Shown piece after piece: positions 47,615 through 54,456 of a stretch of DNA of 64,000 nucleotides (its first letter is position 1; each line of letters starts with the position of its first letter). The stretch is from PZPK01 sp965230795 (GTDB taxonomy: Bacteria; Pseudomonadota; Gammaproteobacteria; Pseudomonadales; Oleiphilaceae). The stretch spans positions 3,224,001-3,288,000 of the forward strand of contig OZ246020.1 of the NCBI GenBank assembly GCA_965230795.1, written 5' to 3'. The notes beneath the pieces are model-generated. The model had not been told where the DNA came from, searched no databases, and was given only the letters and a program-made list of their open reading frames with translations. The position numbers and the translations under genes are program-made.

Positions 47615-49168
47615 TTAGCCAAGCTTCTGAAAAGCACGCGGATCGATGGCTCCAGCACTCAGTATGCCCCCCGCAAGCGCACCGGCGATGCCAGGACTCA
47701 TCACGTCCTGGCCAGACAGGAACAGCCCAGGAACCGGGGTGCGAATATTGAGCGCCCTCGACAACATGCGACGTGGCGTCGTTTCGACACCGTAAAACCC
47801 ACCCTTTTCATGGCCGGTGAATGATGCCGTGGCGAGCGGCGTACCCAGCTCGTGATAGACAATGAGCGGCGCCAGGTCCGGAAATTTTTCCTTGAACATG
47901 GCGAGCATCCTGTCTTCCACACCCTGCTTGAAGGCGGACCACTCTTCCGGATGGCGCTTTGCTCCGCCATTGGCAAATTTTTCCACTGCTGACCAGTCCG
48001 CCCACACCAGCACATCACCGCTATGCTTTCTCTCGGGCCCCGGATTGTGATCCGCATTTTTAAGCGAGCCAAAGGACACAAACATCATCTGAATGGGCTC
48101 GCTATCTGCCGCCGTCCAGATCGCATCATTAGTATCCCAGCTGTTGTAAAACCAATGATTGGCGCGCGTCGCCCCGTGCTTGGCAATGTCTCCCTCGAAT
48201 CCGAGAAAAAGATCGAAGTGGCAGATCGACGGTTTGAAGCTGGCAATTTCACGGGCCCAATCCTGATTGCTAATGCTTTCCGGCAACAAATGCTTCACGG
48301 TTTCACCAGCCCCTATCGCCGACACAATAGCGGGTGCTCTGAATTCTTCACCGGATTGGGTGCACACGCCGACGGCTTTCCCATCCTCCAGTACGATCTC
48401 GCAAACGGGACTACCGGCCTGGGCTCTGCCACCTGCTGCTTCGATAACCGGGACCAGCCCCTTTGCGATAGCGGAAGCGCCACCCACGGGATAGGCAGCC
48501 CCTTCAAGGTAATGGCCCATGATGATGCCATGAAAGGCAAAACTCGCTTCTTTGGGTTTGCCACCATAGGTGCCCCACTGTGCCGACAACACAGCCGCAA
48601 GCTTCGGGTTACTAATCAGTCCGGCAATGACCTCGCCGGTCGTTCGCGCGCACCACCGCTGGATCTTTTTCTTGTGCCACCAATGATGCACAGAACGGAA
48701 AGGCTCGGGCATCGCCCGATCGGCACCGACCGCATGTCCGGCCTCTTCCGCCGACAACAAGGCCTCAAAATAGGCATCGATTTCAGCCGCATTGTCGGGA
48801 AAATGGTCCTTGAGTTCCATCTTGTAGGCCTCAGCCGGACGGCCTACGGATAATTCAAAATCATCCGGAAAATGCAGTGTGTCATATACCGTCCCCACCG
48901 ACTGAAACTCGATCGTTCGACCGCTAAGCCAATCCAGAATCCTGCCGGCAAGCTGTTCATGGCCAAAGGTGCCGCAATAGTGCAGGCCGACATCCCAGGT
49001 AAAACCATCGCGGGAGAAGGTATGAGTCAGCCCGCCGATCTGCTGGGCCTGTTCTAACAATAAAACTTTATGATCAAAGCGGGAAAGCGCAGCGGCCGTC
49101 GCCATCCCTCCCATACCGGACCCAATGACAATGACATCAAAGGTGGTTGCTGACTGATTGGCGGTCAT
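47615..49168 (-). CDS. FAD-dependent oxidoreductase, phytoene desaturase/retinol saturase-like
   Basis: 517 aa. The N-terminal FAD motif reads DVIVIGSGMGGMATAAALSRF followed by VLLLEQAQQIGG. The C-terminal FAD-binding motif is LFLSGQDVMSPGIAGALAGGIL, and the middle HVGLHYCGTFGHEQL-type region resembles CrtI/RetSat enzymes (WDVGLHYCGT). The substrate is unknown; in bacteria such proteins act on carotenoids, fatty acids or small aromatics. It is the last chromosomal-looking gene before the cassette-like region that begins near 49.28 kb. Confidence 0.85.
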   Translation of the reverse strand: MTANQSATTFDVIVIGSGMGGMATAAALSRFDHKVLLLEQAQQIGGLTHTFSRDGFTWDVGLHYCGTFGHEQLAGRILDWLSGRTIEFQSVGTVYDTLHFPDDFELSVGRPAEAYKMELKDHFPDNAAEIDAYFEALLSAEEAGHAVGADRAMPEPFRSVHHWWHKKKIQRWCARTTGEVIAGLISNPKLAAVLSAQWGTYGGKPKEASFAFHGIIMGHYLEGAAYPVGGASAIAKGLVPVIEAAGGRAQAGSPVCEIVLEDGKAVGVCTQSGEEFRAPAIVSAIGAGETVKHLLPESISNQDWAREIASFKPSICHFDLFLGFEGDIAKHGATRANHWFYNSWDTNDAIWTAADSEPIQMMFVSFGSLKNADHNPGPERKHSGDVLVWADWSAVEKFANGGAKRHPEEWSAFKQGVEDRMLAMFKEKFPDLAPLIVYHELGTPLATASFTGHEKGGFYGVETTPRRMLSRALNIRTPVPGLFLSGQDVMSPGIAGALAGGILSAGAIDPRAFQKLG

Positions 49169-49280
49169 TCGAGGGCCTCTCCTCTACTTGGGGGGATGTC
49201 TTTAGATACTGACGGTAGCTAATCAATAAATGTCCAACTCCCTTCAACTTATACGGAAGTAACAAAATGCATCTCTTCTC

Positions 49281-49540
49281 AGCCTGGCACCTTACCGAAT
49301 AGTTTTCGAAAGACTCCCAGGCCCTGCCCGAGTTGCCCCCTGCGTAACGGCGTTTATTGAATGTCTTGTCTTGAAACGATGTTTGCTCGGTCTGTTTTCA
49401 AGCAAGCTTGAACAGCCTACGCAAGGCTTCAAGAGATACCATATTTTTGGGAGGTCGGCCATGTTCTGGCCTTTCAATCGGCAAGAACTGCCAATTCGTT
49501 AACGGGTTCTTTCTGGCTGTTGGGGCCTGTGGCACCAACG
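49281..49540 (-). repeat. Non-coding cassette copy b1 (truncated)
   Basis: About 260 bp sharing near-identical blocks with 52826-53067, including AGACTCCCAGGCCCTGC, GTTTATTGAATGTCTTGTCT, the hairpin TTTTCAAGCAAGCTTGAA and GGCCTGTGGCACCAAC. It ends at CACCAACG, directly beside the IS element, and lacks the first part present in copy b2. Three stop-rich frames and non-matching amino-acid changes between copies suggest it does not code for a protein. A short frame (49292-49477) is shared with b2 but drifts by non-synonymous changes. Confidence 0.7.
49536..49540. repeat. Target-site duplication, left of IS
   Basis: CAACG here and CAACG at 51364-51368 flank the element exactly, the mark of transposition into a CGTTG-containing attC-like core. 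Confidence 0.7.
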
Positions 49541-51363
49541 AGCCTGTAGAAAATCCACCCAAAACAGCTTCATCACCACACCCTCGATTTCGTTAATTTG
49601 TTCAGACCAACCATGCCCGATTTTTGGGCTCCAGGCAAAGATTCGTTCTTAAACTTTTTCAGGCCTCTCAGAACCCCTGAATCACGCATATGGGGGCTTA
49701 TCCTTTGCTGATTCTCAGGCCGCTAACCGGCCATAATTCTTCAACTTCTCAATGTTGTGAATGATGCAGTAGAGTTGCCACTGACCCTGTACTTTGGCTT
49801 TGCTTCTCAGGCTAAAACGATTGAGCTTTTTCGTCGTGCCAATATTGCCAAAGACCGGTTCCACCACTGACATTCGATGACTGTATATCTCTTTGCCTTT
49901 ATCGCAATCCACTCGGTGTTTCATCCAGTCGGTGTACGTCGGCTTTCGCTTTTCATTGAGGATGAAAGACACTTGCCGTCCAGCACCTTTACGATGATCC
50001 GCAGCAGAGGGATTCTTCATGCATTGATGTTTGATCTCTCAGTTCCGACATTGAAGAAGTTTGCCTTCAAAGTAGGCTTTGGGTAAGCCGGTATCGGTTT
50101 CCCTTGTGGCGCGATAACTGATCTCATTTCCCGCAGGACAGATACACGTGAGGTTCACCGGATCAAACTGAAACTCGCTGGCTGGAATCACTTGTTTGGA
50201 ATGATGCGAGTCTTTCTTCAATGTGTCCTGATGACGTTTTCCGTGCTTGGTTTTTTGATCGGAAAACTTCGGATCGCGACTTCGAAAACGATTATCCGGC
50301 ACGTAAGCGTTGATGTTATTTTCGTGCAGATACTTCATGTTCTGCTCGTTGGCAAAGCCGGTGTCTGCGGTGACCACTGTGCCTGTGTGGTAGATGTCAG
50401 GATTGATGTTCAAGCGTTGAAAACGATCCTGAATGTTCTCAATCACAGGTTTCAGTGTGTGATGTTCCTGGCCTTCGCCGAAAGCCTGGGCATCGATGAT
50501 GACTTGGTGTTTTTTGTCGACCGCCGCCACGCCATTGTAGCCTTGGATCGTCCCCTTGCTGGTCGTCATCTTTGCGCTTTCGTTATCTGTCAGATTACTC
50601 TTCACTTCCTTTGGTCTTTTACCTTGGCCCATCCTTGGGCTTTGTGTCTTTAGGAATTGATCAATCTTGTCTGCGGCTTTGTCCAGGGTGTCGACGGTCT
50701 GTAAACGACGCTGCTCGCGGACTTCATCCCGACTTTCCTGCTTGTCATGTTTCTTATGTTCTTTCAGATGATGACGGATCTGGAGACGTAACTTCTGGCG
50801 CTTCTGTTCCAGTTCTTTAAAGGTCCCTGACCATTCCTTCGCGGCATTCGAGGACATCTTGCAGCCATCGATCGCAAACAACTCATTCCCCAATAAACCT
50901 TGCTCATGACAGATCAACAGAATCTGCTCAAACAACTGCTCAATCACCTTCGGATGTTTGCTGACAAAACTGGCGATGGTCGTGAAGTGAGGAACCGTGT
51001 CGCAGGACAAGGCTTTGAAAATAATACTGGTCTCGCAACACCACTGAATCTCGCGACTGGAGGTGATGCCTTTGGAGTAAGCAAATAGAACGATCTTCAA
51101 CAAAATCGCCGGATCATAGGCAGGTCGACCTTCGCCATCATTCTTATAAAGCGCGTCAAAAATACTCAGATCGAGTTTATGCTCTACCAGATGATGAATC
51201 GCGTGTTCGAAGGTACCGGCTTGCAACTGATCAGCAAAACTGACCACGACCATGGCACTTTGATCGGGGTTGTAGGGAATGAATTTTGGCATTGCAGACA
51301 CTCCTTGTGAGGTGCTGCAATTTTATCAAGAATTGGTGGGGTTTTGAGGTTTTTCTACAGTCT
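49541..51363 (-). mobile_element. IS1182-like insertion sequence, 1823 bp
   Basis: Terminal inverted repeats: left end AGCCTGTAGAAAATCCACCC, right end (complement) AGACTGTAGAAAAACCTCAAA, sharing CTGTAGAAAA. A CAACG direct repeat flanks it. It contains one transposase gene on the minus strand and about 170 bp of non-coding left end. It is inserted at the core of an attC-like site (see 51364-51441). Size and transposase type fit IS1182; the family assignment was not checked against a database. Confidence 0.82.
49715..51301 (-). pseudogene. IS1182-type transposase with an in-frame TGA
   Basis: Start ATG 51301. Codons 1-420 (to 50042) read through the N-terminal DUF772 domain (FDALYKNDGEGRPAYDPAILLKIVLF, FFAIDGCKMSSNAAKEW) into the DDE-type core (VVTADTGFANEQNMKYLHEN). 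Codon 421 is TGA (50041-50039). The same frame then continues from about 50038 to 49715 (KNPSAADHRKGAGRQV and ending VFGNIGTTKKLNRFSLRSKAK). The TGA replaces what should be Cys in a CxxC-like CRN(C)EIKHQC motif. A nonsense mutation is the simplest reading; the element is probably not autonomous. Confidence 0.8.
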
Positions 51364-51441
51364 CAACGCTTTGCGCAGTGGCGAGTGAAACGAGTCCAGC
51401 CCGCGGCCCTTTGCTGGCGATGCTGGCGCAACTGGTCAAAT
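51364..51441 (-). repeat. attC-like site 1
   Basis: 78 bp next to the IS. Read on the minus strand: ATTTGAC (R''-like), CAG, TTGCGC with an extra C, a GC-rich loop with GGACTCGTTTCACTCGCC, then CTGCGCAA, AGC and CGTTG (R' core, disrupted by the IS). The arms TTGCGC[C]AG and CTGCGCAA pair with one extrahelical C on the left arm, the classic attC asymmetry, which orients the site on the minus strand. The displaced R' end (GTTGGTG) is at 49534-49540. Confidence 0.6.
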
Positions 51442-51505
51442 GCTTTACTATGCGCACCAACATACGCATAATAATTTGCATTGATTAAGTTTGCGAGGAT
51501 ATACC

Positions 51506-51751
51506 ATGCAACCACTTTACGATACCACTGCCCCAAAAAAGCCAACCAATTTGTCAGTTAATAGTGATTTACTACTGCGAATAAAAAATATGAACATAAA
51601 TATCTCAGCCACACTTGAAAAAGCACTGATTACTGAACTTAGAAAAGCTGAAGCTGAGCGATGGGCGAAAGAAAACAAGAAAGCCATTAAAAAATACAAT
51701 GAATTTATAGAAGAGCATGGCTGCTTTGGTGATGAATTTCGGAGTTTTTAA
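51506..51751 (+). CDS. ccdA: CcdA-type antitoxin
   Basis: 81 aa, start ATG 51506 (GAGG 7 nt upstream). A ribbon-helix-helix N-terminus (NLSVNSDLLLRIKNMNINIS) is followed by the CcdA C-terminal half: AEAERWAKENKKAIKKYNEFIEEHG and the ending FGDEFRSF, equivalent to the Escherichia coli RAERWKAENQ ... F-x-DE-x-R tail that binds CcdB. The base composition is AT-rich compared with flanking genes. It is cotranscribed with ccdB (stop/start overlap TAATG). The cassette carries it on the strand opposite to the inferred attC orientation. Confidence 0.88.
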   Translation: MQPLYDTTAPKKPTNLSVNSDLLLRIKNMNINISATLEKALITELRKAEAERWAKENKKAIKKYNEFIEEHGCFGDEFRSF

Positions 51752-52068
51752 TGGCGCAGTTTGATGTTTATACAAACCCAAGTAAGAAGAGTAAAACTTA
51801 TTACCCTTACTTAGTTGATGTACAGAATAATTATATTGCAGAGCTAGAAACCCGAATTGTCATACCCTTGGGCAAAGCTGGATATTTTGAAGATGAAATA
51901 ATGACAAAATTGCAGATCAAAATAACCTATGAGGACCAAGAACTTGTTTTGATGACACCACAAATATCGTCGATACCTCGAAATACCCTTAAAGAGCCTG
52001 TGGGTTCACTTCAGCATTTGCAGCAAGAGATAATCGATGCTCTAGATTTCGCCATTACTGGCATTTAA
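51751..52068 (+). CDS. ccdB: CcdB-type gyrase toxin
   Basis: 105 aa. Poison of DNA gyrase subunit A, neutralised by CcdA. It begins MAQFDVYTNPSKK and contains PYLVDVQNNYIAELETRIVIPL, MTPQISSIPRNTLKEPVG and the C-terminal DALDFAITGI. The Vibrio fischeri chromosomal-integron CcdB (Vfi) also ends in ITGI, whereas the F-plasmid protein ends in WGI; this toxin is therefore of the Vfi type. Its stop codon falls inside ATTTAACG, a recombination-core-like heptamer. AT-rich. Toxicity is not shown. Confidence 0.88.
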   Translation: MAQFDVYTNPSKKSKTYYPYLVDVQNNYIAELETRIVIPLGKAGYFEDEIMTKLQIKITYEDQELVLMTPQISSIPRNTLKEPVGSLQHLQQEIIDALDFAITGI

Positions 52069-52070
52069 CG
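52064..52070 (-). repeat. Displaced R' box of attC-like site 2
   Basis: ATTTAAC (GTTAAAT on minus), separated from its arms at 52238-52313 by the MITE. The final AACG (52067-52070) forms the left target-site copy. Confidence 0.55.
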
Positions 52071-52237
52071 AGCCTGTAGAAAAACCTAAGAGGCTTTAAA
52101 CGAAGCGCGCGTACTGTAATCTATAAAAAAAAGTAGACCCAAAACCTATCTGCTTTTTCACGTAGCGACGCCATTTTCAGATCAAATATTATACGAATTC
52201 TTTGAAACGATAATTGATGGAGTTTTTCTACAGACAG
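52071..52237. mobile_element. 167-bp MITE related to the IS
   Basis: Left end AGCCTGTAGAAAAACCTAAG and right end (complement) CTGTCTGTAGAAAAACTCCA share the IS terminal CTGTAGAAAA. AACG flanks it on both sides (52067-52070, 52238-52241). The interior has no homologous gene or long open frame. It is probably mobilised in trans by the IS transposase. It sits at the same position in an attC-like site as the full IS. Confidence 0.75.
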
Positions 52238-52313
52238 AACGCCTTTAGCTGCGGCGAGCGTTAGCGAGTCCAGCCCCAGCTTGCTGGGGTGATGCTGGCG
52301 CAACTGGTTATAC
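52238..52313 (-). repeat. attC-like site 2
   Basis: 76 bp. On the minus strand: GTATAAC (R''-like, as in VCR), CAGTTGCGCC, a CCCCAGC/GCTGGGG stem, GGACTCGCTAACGCTCGCC and AGCTAAAGGCGTT (R'). Homologous along its length to attC-like site 1, and interrupted by the MITE at its CGTT core. The membrane protein gene stops 3 nt before GTATAAC, the usual place for an R'' box. Confidence 0.55.
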
Positions 52314-52315
52314 GA

Positions 52316-52708
52316 TTATTTCTCACGTGCTGTATCAGCCTGCTCTCGAATTACGCTTTTCATGAGTATATAGCCAACACCCAAGCCGATGATTATACCT
52401 ATTAAGAGCCAAGGCCCAAAAAACGGGATAGACGAAGCTGCCCCACCAAGCGCACCTGACATGAATAAATAGGTGCCTTTACTATTATTTTCTACGAGGT
52501 TGCGTTTAACTAAATGCTCCATTGCCAGTGAGTAAAGAAGAGATGGTATAAAGCCAAGAATAAGCACTACCCAAACAATCAATGAATAATCGCTTTGCCA
52601 AGATTCTCTGGGCGATGCCCCCCATTCAAAAGCTAGCTTAATACAGAATGCAGCGACAACAGGTGGAACAACAGCCCCAATGAAAAGTCGAAATGGTCGT
52701 TCTCTCAA
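52316..52708 (-). CDS. Cassette-borne membrane protein of unknown function
   Basis: 130 aa, three likely helices (about PFRLFIGAVVPPVVAAFCI, LIVWVVLILGFIPSLLYSLAM and PWLLIGIIIGLGVGYILM) with short charged loops. The start is uncertain: TTG 52708 has GAGG 6 nt upstream; an open frame extends to 52780, but that part is within a repeat shared with 53715-53769 and is probably not native coding sequence. No homologue is recognised. AT-rich relative to the chromosome. Its stop lies 3 nt before attC-like site 2, consistent with a cassette gene. Confidence 0.65.
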   Translation of the reverse strand: MRERPFRLFIGAVVPPVVAAFCIKLAFEWGASPRESWQSDYSLIVWVVLILGFIPSLLYSLAMEHLVKRNLVENNSKGTYLFMSGALGGAASSIPFFGPWLLIGIIIGLGVGYILMKSVIREQADTAREK

Positions 52709-52718
52709 TTTGGCCTCG

Positions 52719-52771
52719 TATAAATTCTTAGATAGCGTGCCCGAAGGGTCACGTTTATCGCGCTGTTGGTG
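52719..52771 (-). repeat. attC-like site A2
   Basis: Homologous to 53715-53769. On the minus strand CACCAAC-AGCGCG...CGCTATCTAAGA, ending at ATTTATAC instead of GTTAAAT, so its R' core has decayed. Confidence 0.45.
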
Positions 52772-53067
52772 ACTCAGCACGGGCTCGCTTCAGATCACTT
52801 CCCTTCACTACTTGGCAGATTTTCAGATAGTGTTCGAAAGACTCCCAGGCCCTGCCCGGGTCGACACCTTTGTATAAGCGTTTATTGAATGTCTTGTCTT
52901 GAAGCGATGTTTGCTCGGTCTGTTTTCAAGCAAGCTTGAACAGCCTACGCAAGGCTTCAAGAGATACCATATTTTTGAAAGGTCGGCCATGTCCTGGCCT
53001 GTCAATCGGCAAGATCTGCCAATCCGTTAACGGATTCTTTCTGGCTGTTGGGGCCTGTGGCACCAAC
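52765..53067 (-). repeat. Non-coding cassette copy b2
   Basis: 303 bp bounded by GTTGGTG (plus, 52765) and CACCAAC (53061-53067). Shares long near-identical blocks with 49281-49540, and its first approximately 100 bp with 53763-53858. It contains the hairpin TTTTCAAGCAAGCTTGAA. Short frames (52823-53005, 52926-53132) overlap and are not conserved in kind; I see no gene. Confidence 0.6.
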
Positions 53068-53122
53068 GTCGCGTTTACCGCGCGAGCTGAAAGCGAGTCC
53101 TTTTGAAAACGCTTGGTTAAAT
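53061..53122 (-). repeat. attC-like site 3
   Basis: 62 bp. On the minus strand ATTTAAC (R'', exact RYYYAAC), CAA, GCGTTT ... AAACGC, GAC, GTTGGTG (R'). The 6-bp arms GCGTTT/AAACGC pair with equal 3-nt spacers. It shares GGACTCGCTT..GCTCGC with sites 1 and 2. The yoeB stop codon overlaps ATTTAAC. Confidence 0.6.
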
Positions 53123-53388
53123 CATTTTTCATAGTGATAGCGGCAAGAGATAATTGTTAATTTATTATCGTCAACGGCATACACCAAACGATTGCTATCA
53201 TCTATGCGACGAGACCAAAAACCTGCCAAGTTTTCTTTAAGCGGTTCTGGCTTGCCTATACCCTCAAAAGGACTACGCTGCGTATCAGTTATGAGTTTAT
53301 TGATCCGTTTAAGTGTTTTCTTATCTTGCCCTTGCCAATATAGATAATCAGACCAAGCTTCCTTGGTCCATGCCAATATATCAATCAT
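53122..53388 (-). CDS. yoeB: YoeB-type mRNA interferase toxin
   Basis: 88 aa from the ATG at 53388; an upstream in-frame start is inside yefM. Cleaves mRNA in the ribosomal A-site. It aligns throughout with Escherichia coli YoeB: AWSDYLYWQGQDKKTLKRIN, SPFEGIGKPEPLKENLAGFWSRRI, DSNRLVYAV, and the C-terminal CRYHYEK containing the catalytic His-Tyr. The key RxRxxH-like residues are kept. It overlaps yefM by 8 nt and its stop abuts an attC-like R'' box. Carried in a cassette. Confidence 0.93.
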   Translation of the reverse strand: MIDILAWTKEAWSDYLYWQGQDKKTLKRINKLITDTQRSPFEGIGKPEPLKENLAGFWSRRIDDSNRLVYAVDDNKLTIISCRYHYEK

Positions 53389-53635
53389 CGAGCAATCCAT
53401 GTTCCTCGGTGTTACCCGCACGATATTGCTGAATTGACTTACTTAGATGAGCGGCATTTGCGGGACTCTTGAGCAAGTGCACTGTTTCCATTAGCCCATT
53501 AAATTGATCAAGTGACATAACAACAGCATCCTCTGCATCACGTCTAGTGATAACAGTATAGTCAGCATCGTCTACCACCTGATCTAATACACGTTTAAGC
53601 TGATTCCTAGCTTCAGAGAAATTAACAACTTTCAT
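53381..53635 (-). CDS. yefM: YefM-type antitoxin
   Basis: 84 aa of the Phd/YefM family, which binds its own promoter and neutralises YoeB. N-terminus MKVVNFSEARNQLKRVLDQV, then the conserved YTVITRRDAEDAVVMSLDQFNGLMETVHLLKSPANA, with a C-terminal toxin-binding tail. It starts 80 bp after the junction GTTAAAT. The upstream 60 bp are AT-rich and contain a TATACTTG(T)-type palindrome near 53663-53695 (ACAAGTATAACTTGT), a likely autoregulatory operator. Confidence 0.93.
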   Translation of the reverse strand: MKVVNFSEARNQLKRVLDQVVDDADYTVITRRDAEDAVVMSLDQFNGLMETVHLLKSPANAAHLSKSIQQYRAGNTEEHGLLDD

Positions 53636-53667
53636 AATCGCCGCTCTATTTGTACAAAATATAAGAC

Positions 53668-53682
53668 AAGTATAACTTGTTC
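53668..53682. promoter_or_regulatory. Palindromic operator candidate for yefM-yoeB
   Basis: ACAAGTATAACTTGT is an inverted repeat with arms ACAAGT/ACTTGT around ATA, about 33 bp before the yefM ATG. YefM-type antitoxins bind palindromes of this kind; inferred. Confidence 0.5.
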
Positions 53683-53714
53683 TATATATTGTTCAAGTAT
53701 GCACTGCTAATAAG

Positions 53715-53769
53715 ATTTAACAATCTTAGATAGCGCGCCCAAAATGTCACATTGATCGCGCTGTTGGTG
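53715..53769 (-). repeat. attC-like site A1 at the array's outer end
   Basis: 55 bp. On the minus strand CACCAAC, AGCGCGATC ... GGGCGCGCTATCTAAGATT, GTTAAAT. The last seven bases are an exact GTTRRRY and begin the yefM-yoeB cassette. In the opposite sense ATTTAAC is R'' with a longer spacer. This is the outermost element before the isochorismatase gene, and could equally be the remnant of an attI. Confidence 0.5.
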
Positions 53770-53858
53770 ACTCAGCACGGGCTCGCTTCAGATCGCTTCC
53801 CTTCCCAACCTGGCACCTCACCGAATAGTTTTCGAAAGACTCCCAGGCCCTGCTCAAG
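53763..53858 (-). repeat. Truncated copy b3 of the non-coding cassette
   Basis: Shares its first part (GTTGGTGACTCAGCACGGGC, the TCGCTTCAGATC block, and AGACTCCCAGGCCCTGC) with copy b2, then runs into the isochorismatase stop. Confidence 0.6.
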
Positions 53859-53862
53859 CCTC

Positions 53863-54396
53863 CTACTTCACCAATTGCTGAATCGTTTTGAAGGCGGGGT
53901 GCTTTGCATTTCGCATCATTTGAAACAGCCACATTTCCGAGCTGACAATATTGGCGCCTGCGGTGCGCAGGTTGTCGAGAGCAAGTTGCTTGTTCTCGGG
54001 CAAGCGGGAGCCCACAGCGTCGGTAATCACACTCACTTCATAGTTAGCGACCAGACAATCCAGAGCGGTTTGATAGACACAAATATGGGTTTCGATCCCG
54101 CAGATCAACAGGTGTTTGCGACCCAGAGACGCGACCGCATCGGCAAAGGGCGCATGACCCATGGCACTGAAGGAAGATTTGGCAATAGGGGTTTCGTTTT
54201 CGAGCAGATCGCTGATGCGTTCGCTGGTCGCACCGAGCTTGTCGGGCAATTGTTCTGCCACCATGATCGGTATTTCCAGAGCACGGGCCCCGGCAATACT
54301 GCGACGCAAGCCAGCGAACATGGCATCCGCTTCGTGCATTAAGGTAGAGAGTTTGCCCTGAACATCAATGACCAGTAGTGCGCTGTTTTCACTCAT
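53863..54396 (-). CDS. Isochorismatase-family hydrolase
   Basis: 177 aa from ATG 54396 (GGGAAGG upstream). Catalytic triad Asp-Lys-Cys: Asp in ALLVIDVQGKL, Lys in ETPIAKSSFSAM and Cys in LICGIETHICVYQTALD. The subgroup resembles YcaC/nicotinamidase-like hydrolases; substrate unknown. It is the last gene of the cobalamin operon strand, 60 bp after cobO, so co-transcription is possible but a functional link is not evident. Its stop borders the cassette array, so it marks the chromosomal junction. Confidence 0.85.
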   Translation of the reverse strand: MSENSALLVIDVQGKLSTLMHEADAMFAGLRRSIAGARALEIPIMVAEQLPDKLGATSERISDLLENETPIAKSSFSAMGHAPFADAVASLGRKHLLICGIETHICVYQTALDCLVANYEVSVITDAVGSRLPENKQLALDNLRTAGANIVSSEMWLFQMMRNAKHPAFKTIQQLVK

Positions 54397-54456
54397 CGTT
54401 GCCTTCCCCATCCACTCTGTTTTAAAGGTAAAGGCTCAGCTTACACGGCCTGGTCC

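Noticed and set aside
52121..52303. 60-aa frame across the MITE
   Set aside because: Spans a transposon end and an attC-like site; not a gene.
49281..53861. CRISPR array
   Set aside because: The repeats are long, palindromic and widely and unevenly spaced around genes; they fit attC-like sites, not 28-37-bp CRISPR repeats with regular spacers.
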